Shown here: in pieces, positions 1-9,575 of the stretch
Layout of the letters: each line of letters starts with the position of its first letter
Position numbering within the stretch: the stretch's first letter is position 1
From: Podarcis raffonei
Taxonomy: Eukaryota; Chordata; Lepidosauria; Squamata; Lacertidae
DNA: 64,000 bases
Assembly: GCF_027172205.1 (NCBI RefSeq)
Contig: NC_070602.1
Span: 22,042,501-22,106,500 of the forward strand
Direction: 5' to 3'
Notes under the pieces: model-generated
Databases searched by the model: none
What the model saw: the letters and a program-made list of their open reading frames with translations, nothing else
What the model was told of the DNA's origin: nothing
Position numbers and translations under genes: made by a program

Positions 1-226
1 CAGTGGTACCTCGGGTTACAGACGCTTCAGGTTACAGGCTCCACTAACCCAGAAATAGTACCTTGGTTTAAGAACTTTGCTTCAGGATGAGAACAAAAAT
101 CGCGCAGTGGCAGCACAGCGGCAGCAGAAGGCCCCATTAGCTAAAGTGGTATGTCAGGTTAAGAACAGTTTCAGGTTAGGAACGGACCTCCAGAACGAAT
201 TAAGTTCTTAACCCGAGGTACCACTG
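1..226. mobile_element. Pogo/Tigger-like MITE, copy A
   Basis: The copy begins at the first base of the window with CAGTGGTACCTCGGGTTA and ends with the reverse complement TAACCCGAGGTACCACTG followed by TA. Inverted ends flanked by TA are typical of the Tc1/mariner/pogo group. The inside carries the AAGAAC...TTCAGGTTA motifs shared with the other copies in this window. It has no coding capacity. It lies downstream (in gene sense) of the last UBR7 exon visible here, so it is probably intronic. Confidence 0.8.
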
Positions 227-600
227 TAGTGAACTCCATAATTTAACTAAACACCGTGTGAGTAATACTTATTCTGTCTGTTTTCAATCTTCCAACATTT
301 AGCTATAATGGATGGCACCAAGTTCCAACATTATGAAAAGTCAATTTGGCACTGGGTAAGCCTAGAGAACACAATGAAATTCCCTGCATAAAAAATACCC
401 TGATGTTGCCAGTTTGTGCAATTTCTTGCGTCATGGCACATGATCAGTAGCACTGTACATATTGCGGAGCTTTCTTTTCCACCAACTACTTCTGACAAAC
501 ATCTCTTTTTGCTTATTTTAAAACATAGTAAAGTTACTAAAACTTACTAGAACTGCACACATATAAACATATTTGCATGTACAAGACGTCAGCATCTTAC

Positions 601-696
601 CTCATCATCAGGATCTGGGTAAGGTCTTTTACAAACACAATATAATCCAAAGAAGTTATCGTTATATTTATTTGCTGGATTCACCATTGCCTTCTC
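601..696 (-). CDS. UBR7: UBR7 coding exon 4 (start of PHD finger)
   Basis: 96 bp (32 codons) between the acceptor ATTTCTAG and the donor GTAAGATG. The translation opens with EKAMVNPANKYNDNFFGLYC and ends CKRPYPDPDDE. This is the first zinc-binding pair of the PHD finger. Human has KAKVNSGNKYNDNFFGLYCI at this place. Confidence 0.95.
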
Positions 697-3600
697 CTAG
701 AAATAAGTTAGGACATATGTCTTAAACGAAATACAAGAGGAAAACAAATACTCTAGAAATAAAAACCGTTAAATCATGGTGTGTATCTTACTTTTAGCCA
801 TCCCAGAAAGCTAAACTTTGCTATTATGTCCAGGCATATTAAATGCATATCACATGTCCCTTATTGAATCTCACTTCAAGCCTGAAAAATTTATATACTC
901 TATAAACCTTTGAGATTTTGGAAGGGAAAGAAATTGAGGTAATCAGAAGAGAAAGAGGATGAACTGTTTTTTTCCTTGAAGGCAGAGTCAAATAAAAGAA
1001 AAAGAATAGAGTTCCCTCAATTGAAGTTAATGGAGACTCAATGTGTCCATCTGACTCAGATGCCATCTCTGGATTGCAAGCTGTGTCCTACATTAAAAAG
1101 CACACTGATATTTCTCCAAGTACTTGAGTCCAGCAGGTTAATAAAAAGCACATTAATATGTTTACAGACAACAGTGTACACACTAGGGATGGGCAATATT
1201 TGATTTTTAACATCACAATATATCATCAGCTAAATATCACTGTATCTCGATATATCCCAACATATATTGGCGATGGTGGAGGACCTTGTTGGAAAATGGT
1301 TCCGCCCAACCTCCCTGCAGCAGCTGAGGGTGCGCTACGCTTCCCAACAGCAGCCAAGGGCCTTGACGAGATTCCCTGCTGCGGTGGAGGGCCTTAAAAT
1401 GTAAAGAAGTAGTAGTTTTAATAAAAATATTAAATACACTTCCATATAATTTTCAACTAATTCAAGTGATTTACTACTCAGGTTGAATCTGCTTCCCCAC
1501 TCAGAGGTCTAAGTGGAATCTATGCATGTGTAAGCCCCACAGAGTTCAACTGAACTTACTTCTACTTTCCTGGGAGTAAGCCTCATTGAATTCAGTAAGG
1601 CTTACTTGTGAGTAGACACACATGAGCTTGCACTAGTTACTGAAAAACACCCTCCCCATCATTCTCCCATTTCAGCACAAGGCAGCCAGCTAAATCTTCT
1701 CCCCTCCATCCCCACCCCCCACACAGAAGGAAATCCTCAAAAGCCCTCATCCCACCAATCTCTCTCTTTTTATCAATGGGAGGGAGGGCAAGCAAGCAAA
1801 AAGACAGTTTCCTTTAAATAAAAAAACCCTTCCTTTTTGATATGGAGGAAAGTTATTTAAGGGGGAACCAACAACATAAACACCACCAAAAAATAAAAAT
1901 GAAAACTCTTTGGGGGGGGGGAGTGTGAGGAAAGAAAGATGTGATTTCCAGTTTTGTTTACTTTCTTTGTTTATTTTGCAGCTAGATCTTTGATTGCTGG
2001 ATCTTCATTGTCTAGCCATAGGTGGTCCCTCCTAGATTGTTAGCAGGCTCTGCATAATTAGCTGAGCGCTAAGTGGAAAGACCCGGGTGGAGCTGTGGGT
2101 TAAACCACTGTGCCACATGGGCTTGCCGATTGAAATGTCAGCAGTTCAAATCCCCGGGACGGGGTGAGCTCCCATTGTTCAGTCCCAGCTCCTGCCAACC
2201 TAGCAGTTCGAAAGCACGCAGTGCAAGGATAAATAGGTACCGCTCCTGCGGGAAGGTAAATGGTGTTTCCGTGCACTGCTCTGGTTTCGCCAGAAGCGGC
2301 TTAGTCATGCTGGCCACATGACCCAGAAAAACTGTCTGTGGAAGCGGACAAACGCTGGCCCCTTCGGCCTGTTAAGCGAGATGAGCACCGCAACCCCAGT
2401 TGTTCGCAACTAGACTTAATTGTCAGAGGTCCCTTTACCTTTAAGTAGAAAGATACCTGTGAAGATGAAAGAGTTTGCTGGTTTGTGTGAGGGCTTATCA
2501 TCATTTAGGAGGGAGAGTGCAAACAAAGCTGAAGAGTTGGTGCCAGCAAATTATCTGCAAAGTATCTGTTCAGCTAAGCTACCCCCTGGGAAGCTGTTAA
2601 GTCTCCACCTTTTGTTCACCAGTATATTGCCTTGTTGAAACACATATCACAATGTTATTTCAATACACTGTATTCAAGAATATGGCGATTTATAGCACAG
2701 TCCTAGTACACACCATTTTTATAAGCCAGCAAATGAAATCTGCATTTCCATGCAGAGTCAACCCAGATGTGAAGGGGCATTTGGATGTGGGTCCACATCT
2801 GCAATGAACTGACCCATGAAGGTCACTAGACACTAAATAAAGCTAGCCTGGGCCAACAGCTATTAAGAACTTTGCAAATTTCATTTCAATCTCACTTTTG
2901 AAATGCATGTTTGTGAGAGGGAGGAGAAAAGAAATTACAAGTAAAAGTTCTCACACTAAAGAAACAAGAGTTTAGCTACAATTACACTCCAAAAAGGAAA
3001 CAGAATTATACTTACTGGAAATAGTTTGCATTGCAAATTTTTGAATTTGCTGTTTCCACAATCACAGCGGAAGTTTCTAAGAGGAAAAAAAGAGCCAGAG
3101 TTCCGACAGGGCTTTTTTTAGTTTTAGGAACATCAGTTATATCTCAGGAAAGTTAACTGTATTAATAAATGGATGAAAAATCCCTACTTCTGACCAGGAT
3201 CATTCAACCACACCCAAAAAGGTTTTTATCAAAGAAGATTTGATTTACAAATTTGATGATTATTATACTATCATGAACAAGAACATGTCATTTTGGTGAG
3301 CCCAAAGCACTACTTATTTTGGTTGTCTCATTGGAGGCTAATAAACAAACAGCTGCAGCCAAAGGTTTTTCTTTTAAACCTAACAGATCCAATAGTTTTC
3401 TATGTCTGCTAAACCTCAGTAACATTTTTCTCGCAGTTACAATCCTGAGTTTCAAAGCATTCTTGTATACACTGGCAGAGGAAGAGGAGTGTGGGGGAGC
3501 GCACTGCCTCCGGCAGCACGATCCCGATGGGGTGCCATTGCAGCTGCCCCCCCACCCATGCTGGGCGCCATGCCCCCACAGGTGGCATGCCACGCCCCCA

Positions 3601-6293
3601 GGACACGCCCCAGCCATGCCCCCACCTGCTCTCCGCCACTGATTGTATAAAAGAGTTACAGTGGCAACAAAATGGCAATTCTAGTTTAATAATAATAATA
3701 AATTTTATTTATACCCTGCCCTCCCCAGCCAAGACCGGGCTCAGGGCGGCTAACAACCAATAATATAAACAAGTTGATTGAAATACAACTTAAAAACAAG
3801 ATTAAAATAATTAAAACATTAAAATGCAGCCTGCATTTAGTTTAGCTGCATTAATGTTGTACAGTAGAGGAAACAAATTTGATTTTCGGTATTACTATTG
3901 CTGGCAACCCTGAGATCACTGGATGGAATAACTGATTTTAGAAGGTTTTAACTGTAACTGTTTTTTAAAAAAATTAAACTGATTTATAATGTTCTGGTTT
4001 TTAAAACTGTAGATCTGTTTGTCACCCTGGGCTCCTTCAGGGTGTGGGATATAAATTCAATCAATCAATCAATGTTACCTTTTTGTATACAGCTCAAATA
4101 ACTTGTGGGTGCCATGACATTCATAACTGCATGCTAGACAGATCCCTGCTGGTTCTTCTCCTGGCGGCGTGCACGTACTGCAGGCATACAAGGCTTGCCT
4201 CTTTACAGCTCCCTGGAAAAGAGACAGCAGCATAAAAATGGAGATGTTAGGGAATGCCAGTCTGGGAATTTGAAGTTAAGCAAAATTGAATTTGTGTACA
4301 GAAACCAAATCCAGCTTTCATTTTCAAAGGAGATTCCATAATGGCTCCCATGTTCTCAAGCAGCTGTATCCTACAACTTAGGACTGATTATTCCAGATTC
4401 AGCCAACAATATGTGTCCACATTAGAAATTTCACTTAGGCAGCTAAAATAACTGGCAGCCAGAAAATGCTGTATACTCCATGCCAAGTTTGTTTCTGAAA
4501 AGGGAACAAAAGGACCAGGGTGTTACATGGTGTTGTACAAGTGCACTGCAGTATAAATAAGCTTCCAAATAATCCCATATTTTCATTATCTAGATAACAA
4601 GCTACTGATGGGAGGGGGAAGTCAGACAAAATAAGAGGAAAGGGACAAAATTGCCCTTGCCTAGGCAACAGCAGGAGGCAACCATCATTCACTGCTGTTT
4701 TACACAATTCTTCCTTGTTTCACAGGCAATGTATAAGCAGTGTATTTCGATATTTCAGGGTTTTCTTCCCTAATGAACAAGGTATATAAAGAGTACCATA
4801 TACAGATGAGGATCGCTGTCCAGTGTATTTCTGTACCCCTTAGGTGCATGAACCTTGTTGTTTAGTCTTTTAGTTGTGTCCGACTCTTCATGACCCCATG
4901 GACCAGAGCACGCCAGGCATGAACCTTAGTCTAAATCTTAGTCTATGAACCTTAGTCTAAAGCTATCCCAGTTTATTTTCAAACACACCAAGACACCCAC
5001 ACACCCTCCTCCTTGCTTCAGCTATTGCAAGACGGCTTGAGGTTACTGCAAGATACTACCAAGATATGTGACGCCTAACTTTTTTCCAGGAGCATGCCAA
5101 TATGAGGAAAAACAAGAGATGCAGCCAGATGATCAACAAGCTTCAGAATGATCATCACTGGCCAGAATACACTCCTGGAGCAGTGAGAACGGAGTTACGT
5201 CAAAATTGTAGCAAAAAGGGAGCAGGCAAAAGGGGGCATTTGTGCGCGCAACCCTAGAGTCAGTCACGACTGGCCCTGTTGGGCAGGGGTACCTTTACCT
5301 TTATTGTAATCTTTTAGAAGACATTAGTAAGATTCCAGTGACCGTTCCATGCCCTTCATTTCATTTAACCACACTAAAGTCTGATCACCATGGGACCACA
5401 AGAACAAACCAAAGTATGGAGAAAAGATCCCCCGCAATTGGTTGCCCTGCAAGAAACTATTGCTCCGCAAGACCGTTTTTCGGGTGTAAAAGCCTAGCTA
5501 CCTTTTCCATATACGCTCTTTGACTTTATAATCCAAGCACATCTGCTAACAGAGTCCTATCCCACCCACCTTTCCAAACAGGGTTTTAAAAAGAACAAGC
5601 AAAACTAACAAAAGCACGAGGTCAGCTGAAGAGAAAAACACCAAGACGTTCGGCCGCTGCTGAATGGAGCTCGGCCGCCGCGTTGCCATCTTGTTGACCA
5701 CTGCGGATGCGTTTCTACGGATGGTTTTTTAAAAATTGCATTATAGGGTTTACGTTGCACTTGCGAGGCTCTTGTTTATTGTTTGTCAGCCACTTTGGGA
5801 TTCATTTGAGCGGAAAGTCCATGAATCTTTAGTAGGCTGAGCAGAGTGGCTGGGAAAACCCAGCCAGATGGGCGGAGTATAAACAATAAAATTTAATAAT
5901 ATGATGATGATGATGATGGAGGGGGGTTACTTCAAATAATGACTAACGAAATAAAGAGGAGCGGGCATTCCTCTTTCCTTCTGCCCCCGCTTCCCCTCGC
6001 CCCCCAACCACCTCAGCCGCCCCTCCTCCCCCCCAGCCCCTCAGGGGCCGCAAAGGGAAGCCCCACCTGGCGGGGCCCCGCCCCTCTCTCCTCGCCCCCG
6101 CGGGGCTCACCTGAGAGTAGCTGCAGCGCTCGTGGTCGCTCCCGCCCAGCACGGCGCGCGCCTCCTTCTCGAGCTCCTCGCTCTCGGCCAGCACCTCGGC
6201 TAGCGACACCACGGGCTCCTCCGCGCTCCTCTCGCCTTCTTCGCCCTCGTCGCCAGGTAGGCCGGCGCCAGACGCCGCCGCCTCTTTCTCCAT
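601..6293 (-). CDS. UBR7: UBR7, 5' part (coding exons 1-4; continues left of the window)
   Basis: UBR7 is a ubiquitin ligase component with a UBR-box zinc finger followed by a PHD finger; in mammals it acts on histone H2B. Four coding exons with consensus splice sites are visible: 6111-6293, 4079-4212, 3016-3076 and 601-696. Together they encode residues 1-158. The acidic N-terminus leads into EPVVSLAEVLAESEELEKEA (about residues 26-45). The UBR-box begins in exon 2 with ACSTCTPPGEEPAGICLACS and ends in exon 3 with NFRCDCGNSKF. Exon 4 starts the PHD finger with GLYCVCKRPYPDPDDE. The match to human UBR7 is close. The start is the ATG at 6293; the next upstream in-frame codon is TTG. The rest of the PHD finger was looked for in 1-600 and not found, so it lies beyond the edge. 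The gene is head-to-head with GON7, as in human. Confidence 0.95.
1184..1400 (+). mobile_element. hAT-like ATATCG-family fragment (5' end)
   Basis: Starts TAGGGATGGGCAATATTTGA and continues with repeated CATCAC/GATATATC motifs. This is the same left terminus as at 29231 and 53330. The right terminus (CCCAGGCCTA) is not seen, so the copy is truncated. It lies in UBR7 intron 3, between exons 4 and 3. Confidence 0.6.
2082..2441 (+). mobile_element. Sauria SINE, full length
   Basis: It has a tRNA-derived head (GGGTGGAGCTGTGGGTTAAA, with a B-box-like GTTCAAATCC), a squamate-specific middle (AAATAGGTACCGCTCC, AGAAGCGGCTTAGTCATGCT) and the BovB-like tail GTCCCTTTACCTTT. It is flanked by a 12-bp target duplication TAAGTRGAAAGA at 2070-2081 and 2442-2453. 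It lies inside UBR7 intron 3. Confidence 0.92.
3016..3076 (-). CDS. UBR7: UBR7 coding exon 3 (end of UBR-box)
   Basis: 61 bp between the acceptor TTCCTCTTAG and the donor GTAAGTAT. It completes the split Arg codon and encodes NFRCDCGNSKFKNLQCKLFP, matching human except for small substitutions. It ends in phase 0. Confidence 0.94.
3684..3860 (-). mobile_element. L2-type LINE 3' end
   Basis: An (AAT)n tract followed by the reverse complement of the common L2 3' end (TTTATACCCTGCCCTCCCC and GGGCTCAGGGCGGCTAACAA). It is 5' truncated and non-coding. Confidence 0.75.
4079..4212 (-). CDS. UBR7: UBR7 coding exon 2 (UBR-box)
   Basis: 134 bp between the acceptor CTTTTCCAG and the donor GTAACATT. It opens with GAVKRQALYACSTC and closes with KLFELYTK plus two bases of an Arg codon. 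Its Cys and His residues are zinc ligands of the UBR-box. Phase agrees with exons 1 and 3. Confidence 0.95.
4855..4920 (-). mobile_element. BovB (RTE) LINE fragment
   Basis: TTAGTTGTGTCCGACTCTTC then ATGACCCCATGGACCAGAGC, the reverse complement of the BovB 3' region. It is only about 65 bp, in UBR7 intron 1. Confidence 0.7.
5243..5303 (+). mobile_element. Sauria SINE 3' fragment
   Basis: Only the tail module remains: GCAACCCTAGAGTCAGTCAC ... GGGTACCTTTACCTTTA, matching the 3' end of the full Sauria SINEs in this window. Confidence 0.7.
5828..5920 (+). mobile_element. L2-type LINE 3' tail
   Basis: Ends in AGAGTGGCTGGGAAAACCCA, GGGCGGAGTATAAACAATAA and a (GAT)n tail. This is the plus-strand form of the same L2 3' end. 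It lies in UBR7 intron 1, just before the CpG island. Confidence 0.7.
6111..6293 (-). CDS. UBR7: UBR7 coding exon 1
   Basis: Residues 1-61, from MEKEAAASG to HERCSYSQ, followed by the donor GTGAGC in phase 0. The N-terminal 25 residues are Ala/Gly/Glu-rich and poorly conserved; from EPVVSL onward the match to human UBR7 is strong. The exon lies in a CpG island. Confidence 0.95.
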
Positions 6294-6750
6294 CCTCAAC
6301 TAAAGCACGCAGCTCCCTTTCCCTGCCTGGTCGGTGAAGGGGAGGAGGAGGGGGAGGAAAAGGCGGGAAAACGCCAAACCGCCACCAGAGAGCGCCCGGC
6401 GCACGCCGGAAGCGGAAAGCGAGGGGTCCGCTGTCCTGCGCCGCCGCCACCCAGACGCTACGAGACAAAAGGCGCTGGGTGGGGAGGAGCAGGAAGGAGA
6501 AGTAGGGCGTTGGGGGGGGAGGGATGTTCACGCGACGCCAACGAGGCCCACGTGAGCTCCAGAAGCCAATCACAAAAGCGGGAGGAGACGAAGGCGGGCG
6601 GAGAAGACAATGAAACGGCTCATAAGCTGTTGAGTGAAGCGCGTGCGCCGGGTAGGCGGGGCCAGAGTGGCGGTTGGAAAAGCCGCCGCCTCGGTTAGGG
6701 ATTGGCTGCCTGTTTCCAGGGCGGGGGAAAGGCAGAGGGGAAGCGGAGCG
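6294..6750. promoter_or_regulatory. Bidirectional CpG-island promoter of UBR7 and GON7
   Basis: Only 457 bp separate the two start codons, which face away from each other in a CpG-dense stretch running from about 5950 to 6990. Visible candidate sites are a CACGTG E-box near 6550, a CCAAT box near 6566, an inverted CCAAT (ATTGG) near 6700, an NRF1-like GCGCGTGCGC near 6639 and a GC box (GGCGGGGCC) near 6655. No TATA box is seen. Use of the sites is inferred from motifs only. Confidence 0.8.
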
Positions 6751-6937
6751 ATGGAGTTGCGGGCGGAATTGACGGGCCGCGACGGGCTGAAGCGGCCGCT
6801 GAGGGTCCGTTGCGAGCCGCCGGGAGAGCTGCGGGGCTTGCTCAGCGGCCTAGCTCAGCTGCGGGAACAGGTCTCCGCGCTGCTTGGCCCCCTGGTGCAG
6901 CAGGAGAGCGGCGCCGGCGACCGAGCCGGGCCTGGAG
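6751..6937 (+). CDS. GON7: GON7 coding exon 1
   Basis: From ATG (context GGAGCGATGG) to CCTGGAG before the donor GTGAGGAG; 62 codons plus one base. It is GC-rich and part of the CpG island. Reading on without splicing gives a longer frame into the intron, which is not conserved. Confidence 0.95.
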
Positions 6938-8394
6938 GTGAGGAGGCCCCGGACTCGGCCACGCGTTCCCGCCTTGCCCGAGAGGAGAGGAAAGAGGCTT
7001 CGTCCTGCTTCCTAGCAACCAAGTGCCCCTTTGGGTACTTGGAACTCAGCAGCAGGTGGAGCCTCCTCAGATGCCACAACAAAGCCTTTCGGTTCTTACT
7101 TTGGCTATTTTGAATTTACTGACATGTCTGTATGTTTGTATTTGTATATTTGTCCTCTGTTTTGAATGTCCGGGCACAGCCCGTTGTGGGAAAGAGGCAT
7201 ATAAATAAAATCAGTGAGAGGGCAATGGGTCACTCGGTTGGTTGGAGCGTGGTGCTGATAACGCCAAGGTTGCAGGTTCAGGGCCTGTAATGGGACAGCT
7301 GCATATTCCTGCCACAGGGTCCCTTCCAACTCTACAATCTATGACTTTGTGAAATCAAAAGAATAAAAATGTAGAATAGGCATAATTAGCTAATGTACAT
7401 TGATTTCGCTGGGTTTACCCTGAGCTTTAACTTCAACACCATTTGAGAATTCCAATAGAGTCTACGGTGGTACCTCGGGTTAAGAACTTAATTCGTTCTG
7501 GAGGTCTGTTCTTAACCTGAAACTGTTCTTAACCTGAAGCACCACTTTAGCTAATGGGGCCTCCCACTGTCGCCGCACGATTTCTGTTCTCATCCTGAAG
7601 CAAAGTTCTTAACCCGAGGTACTATTTCTGGGTTAGCGGAGTCTATAACCTGAAACGTATGTAACCTTAAGCGTATGTAACCCGAGGTACCACTGTATAC
7701 CACTTTATTATCAACATGTAATTCTGCATGTGCAGACCAGGTCTATGCTAATATACCTCTTGTATGATCTGGTGAGGACCTAAAGCATTGGACTACAGTT
7801 ACCATAGTCTCCAAAAACTCTTTTATCAGTGGGGTTGATCAGAGTTGTAGTCCAATATCTGGTAGGCCACACAAGTTTCCCATCCATTGTGTACGAACAC
7901 TTTGCATATACATTCATAACTCTTGAACATGCCTCTTGCAAAAGTATACTCAACTGCTAGTATCTCTTGACTTATTATACCCAGTTCAAGCAACACCAAA
8001 ATAAAATAAAATTCTAAAATTTGAAAATCATAGAACTGTAGAGTTGCATGGGGCTACAAAGCTCATCTAGTCCAACCCCCTGCAATGCAGGAATCTTACA
8101 CCCAATGTGGGGCTCAAACCCACAACCATGGGACTAAGTCTCATGCTCTACCAACTGAGCTACCCAGCCTCATAAAATGTTAGTTAAACTCAGCAAATGG
8201 AATGAGAAGTTAAGTGTGGGCATTCATGGGGAAATAGTTTAGCTATCTTAGCAGATTTCATATGAAATCTTTTTCTTTTAGGTGATTATGATGATGAACA
8301 GGATGATGATGATGATGATGAAGAAGAAAATCATGTCATTGCCAAAGCATGTGCTGACGGACCACCATTAAAACGAATAAAAACACAGTCCTGA
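6751..8394 (+). CDS. GON7: GON7, KEOPS complex subunit (two exons)
   Basis: GON7 is the small, largely disordered subunit of the KEOPS/EKC complex, which makes the t6A modification at position 37 of ANN-decoding tRNAs; it binds LAGE3 (Pcc1). Coding exons are 6751-6937 and 8282-8394, joined in phase 1 across GTGAGG ... TTTTAG, giving 99 aa (human 100 aa). The N-terminus MELRAELTGRDGLKRPLRV and the LLSGLAQLREQV ... LLGPLVQ region match human GON7 (MELLGEYVG, LLSGVAQMKDMV, LFDPLVQ). The C-terminal half is a run of Asp/Glu followed by GPPLKRIKTQS, close to human GPSAKRPKTPS. It shares a CpG promoter with UBR7 and is convergent with LYSET. Confidence 0.95.
7207..7350 (+). mobile_element. tRNA-derived SINE with CR1-like tail (Ile type)
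   Basis: The head resembles tRNA-Ile (GTTGGTTGGAGCGTGGTGCT, GATAACGCCAAGGTTGCAGG). It is followed by a CR1-type 3' end, GGTCCCTTCCAACTCTACAA. Its broken B box and LINE tail show it is a SINE, not a tRNA gene. It lies in the GON7 intron. Confidence 0.75.
7465..7695. mobile_element. Pogo/Tigger-like MITE, copy B
   Basis: Bounded by TA on both sides, with ends CGGTGGTACCTCGGGTTA and AACCCGAGGTACCACTG. Opposite orientation to copy A. In the GON7 intron. Confidence 0.85.
7775..7885. repeat. Palindromic hAT-like fragment
   Basis: TTGGACTACAGTTACCATAG and CAGAGTTGTAGTCCAATATC resemble the two arms of the better-kept copy at 52501-52632. The fragment is diverged. Confidence 0.4.
8025..8172 (-). mobile_element. 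tRNA-derived SINE with CR1-like tail (minus)
   Basis: Read on the minus strand: a tRNA-like head (GGTAGCTCAGTTGGTAGAGC, GTTTGAGCCCCACATTGGG), then TGCAGGGGGTTGGACTAGAT and an ATTCTATGATT-like 3' end of CR1 type. In the GON7 intron, about 110 bp before exon 2. Confidence 0.8.
8282..8394 (+). CDS. GON7: GON7 coding exon 2 (acidic C-terminus)
   Basis: Begins after the acceptor TTTCTTTTAG with GTGATTATGATG, encodes DYDDEQ, six Asp, EEENHVIAKACADGPP and LKRIKTQS, then TGA at 8392-8394. The GAT/GAA repeats give the acidic tract typical of this protein. Confidence 0.95.
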
Positions 8395-8800
8395 TGAAAA
8401 CTACAAACATTTTTCTACTGAACTTGAGTTTAATCATATACACACTTTCCCTCTGGGAAAATTTCTGGGATGTTTTGTTAAAACAGTCCTGATGAAAACT
8501 GCAGGTTTTTTCCTACGGAATTTGAGTTTTGTTTTCTAGACACTTTCCTCCCGAGGAAACTTCTGGGCTACTTTTAAAACTAGAAATGCACTGTCCTTTT
8601 TATTATTTACCGTTACCACAAATCAAAAGGGAAGCTCATTTGTGGAGTATTATGTGAAATACTGAAGCAACCAAGTAAAAGACCATGTATATAAGAAAGA
8701 ATGATCTCCCTTCTCTGAGGGGAAAGGGCCAGTAGTGGTATTGAAATAAATTAGAAAGAGTTGTTTATTTTCATGACTTTCTTCATAAATAAACGGAGTA
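8395..8800 (+). other. GON7: GON7 3' UTR with candidate poly(A) signals
   Basis: AATAAA occurs at 8745-8750 and 8788-8793, about 350-400 nt after the stop codon. The first part of the UTR is a second copy of a 98-bp tandem duplication that starts inside the last codons (see findings). The end is inferred from the signals only. Confidence 0.55.
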
Positions 8801-9526
8801 GAAAGTAAGGAAGTAATAGAGGGGAAAGATTGTTAAAAGAGAAAGAAGTGAATGTAAAAGGAGCAGGCAGGAGGAATGGAAGTAATGACACTTAGGAACA
8901 GGAAACGGAAATAAGGTATGAACATGAAAGAAGAACGGGAGAAGAAATTATGAGGAAAAAATACTTTGCGATATATGGGGTGGAAAGGGGGAAAATAGAA
9001 AAGAGCCTCTTCTATTTTAAGTCACTTAGAGCAAATTCTTCCTGAAATGGGAAAGCTGAATCACAGTATTTCCAGTAGCTGCACTTAGCTTGAGAAAAGT
9101 TGAACTATAGAATTCATTTCCAGTAGGAAACTGCTGTAGCAAAGAATCTAGCAATTTCCCAAGATGGATTAGATACCAATAGAAAATGGTGTCCACAATT
9201 GCCAGCTGATTGTGCTAAACTGCCTACGTATATCCTAATCCTCTCATTGGAGTGATAAAAAAATTAAAACTTCTTAACAATTCTAGTGATGTCAAAAGTG
9301 ATGCCAACTAAGATCGATCTCTGAATGCTTTCTGAAAAAGTATTCAGTGGAGGGTGAAAAGACAAGCAAGATGGTACATGTGTAATAGTCAACAGGCTTA
9401 TATGACTGATTCTGTCCCTGCACCTCCATTTTGGCAGCTTTGTTTAGGAAAGTTTTTAATGTTTGATGTTTTATCGTGTTTGTTGGGAGCTGCCCAGAGG
9501 AAGCCTAGCCATATGGGCAGGGTATA

Positions 9527-9575
<49 letters not shown>

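Noticed and set aside
6013-6573. 186-codon minus-strand frame and overlapping plus frame around UBR7 exon 1
   Set aside because: Both are out of frame with the conserved UBR7 exon and are composed of CpG-island low-complexity residues.
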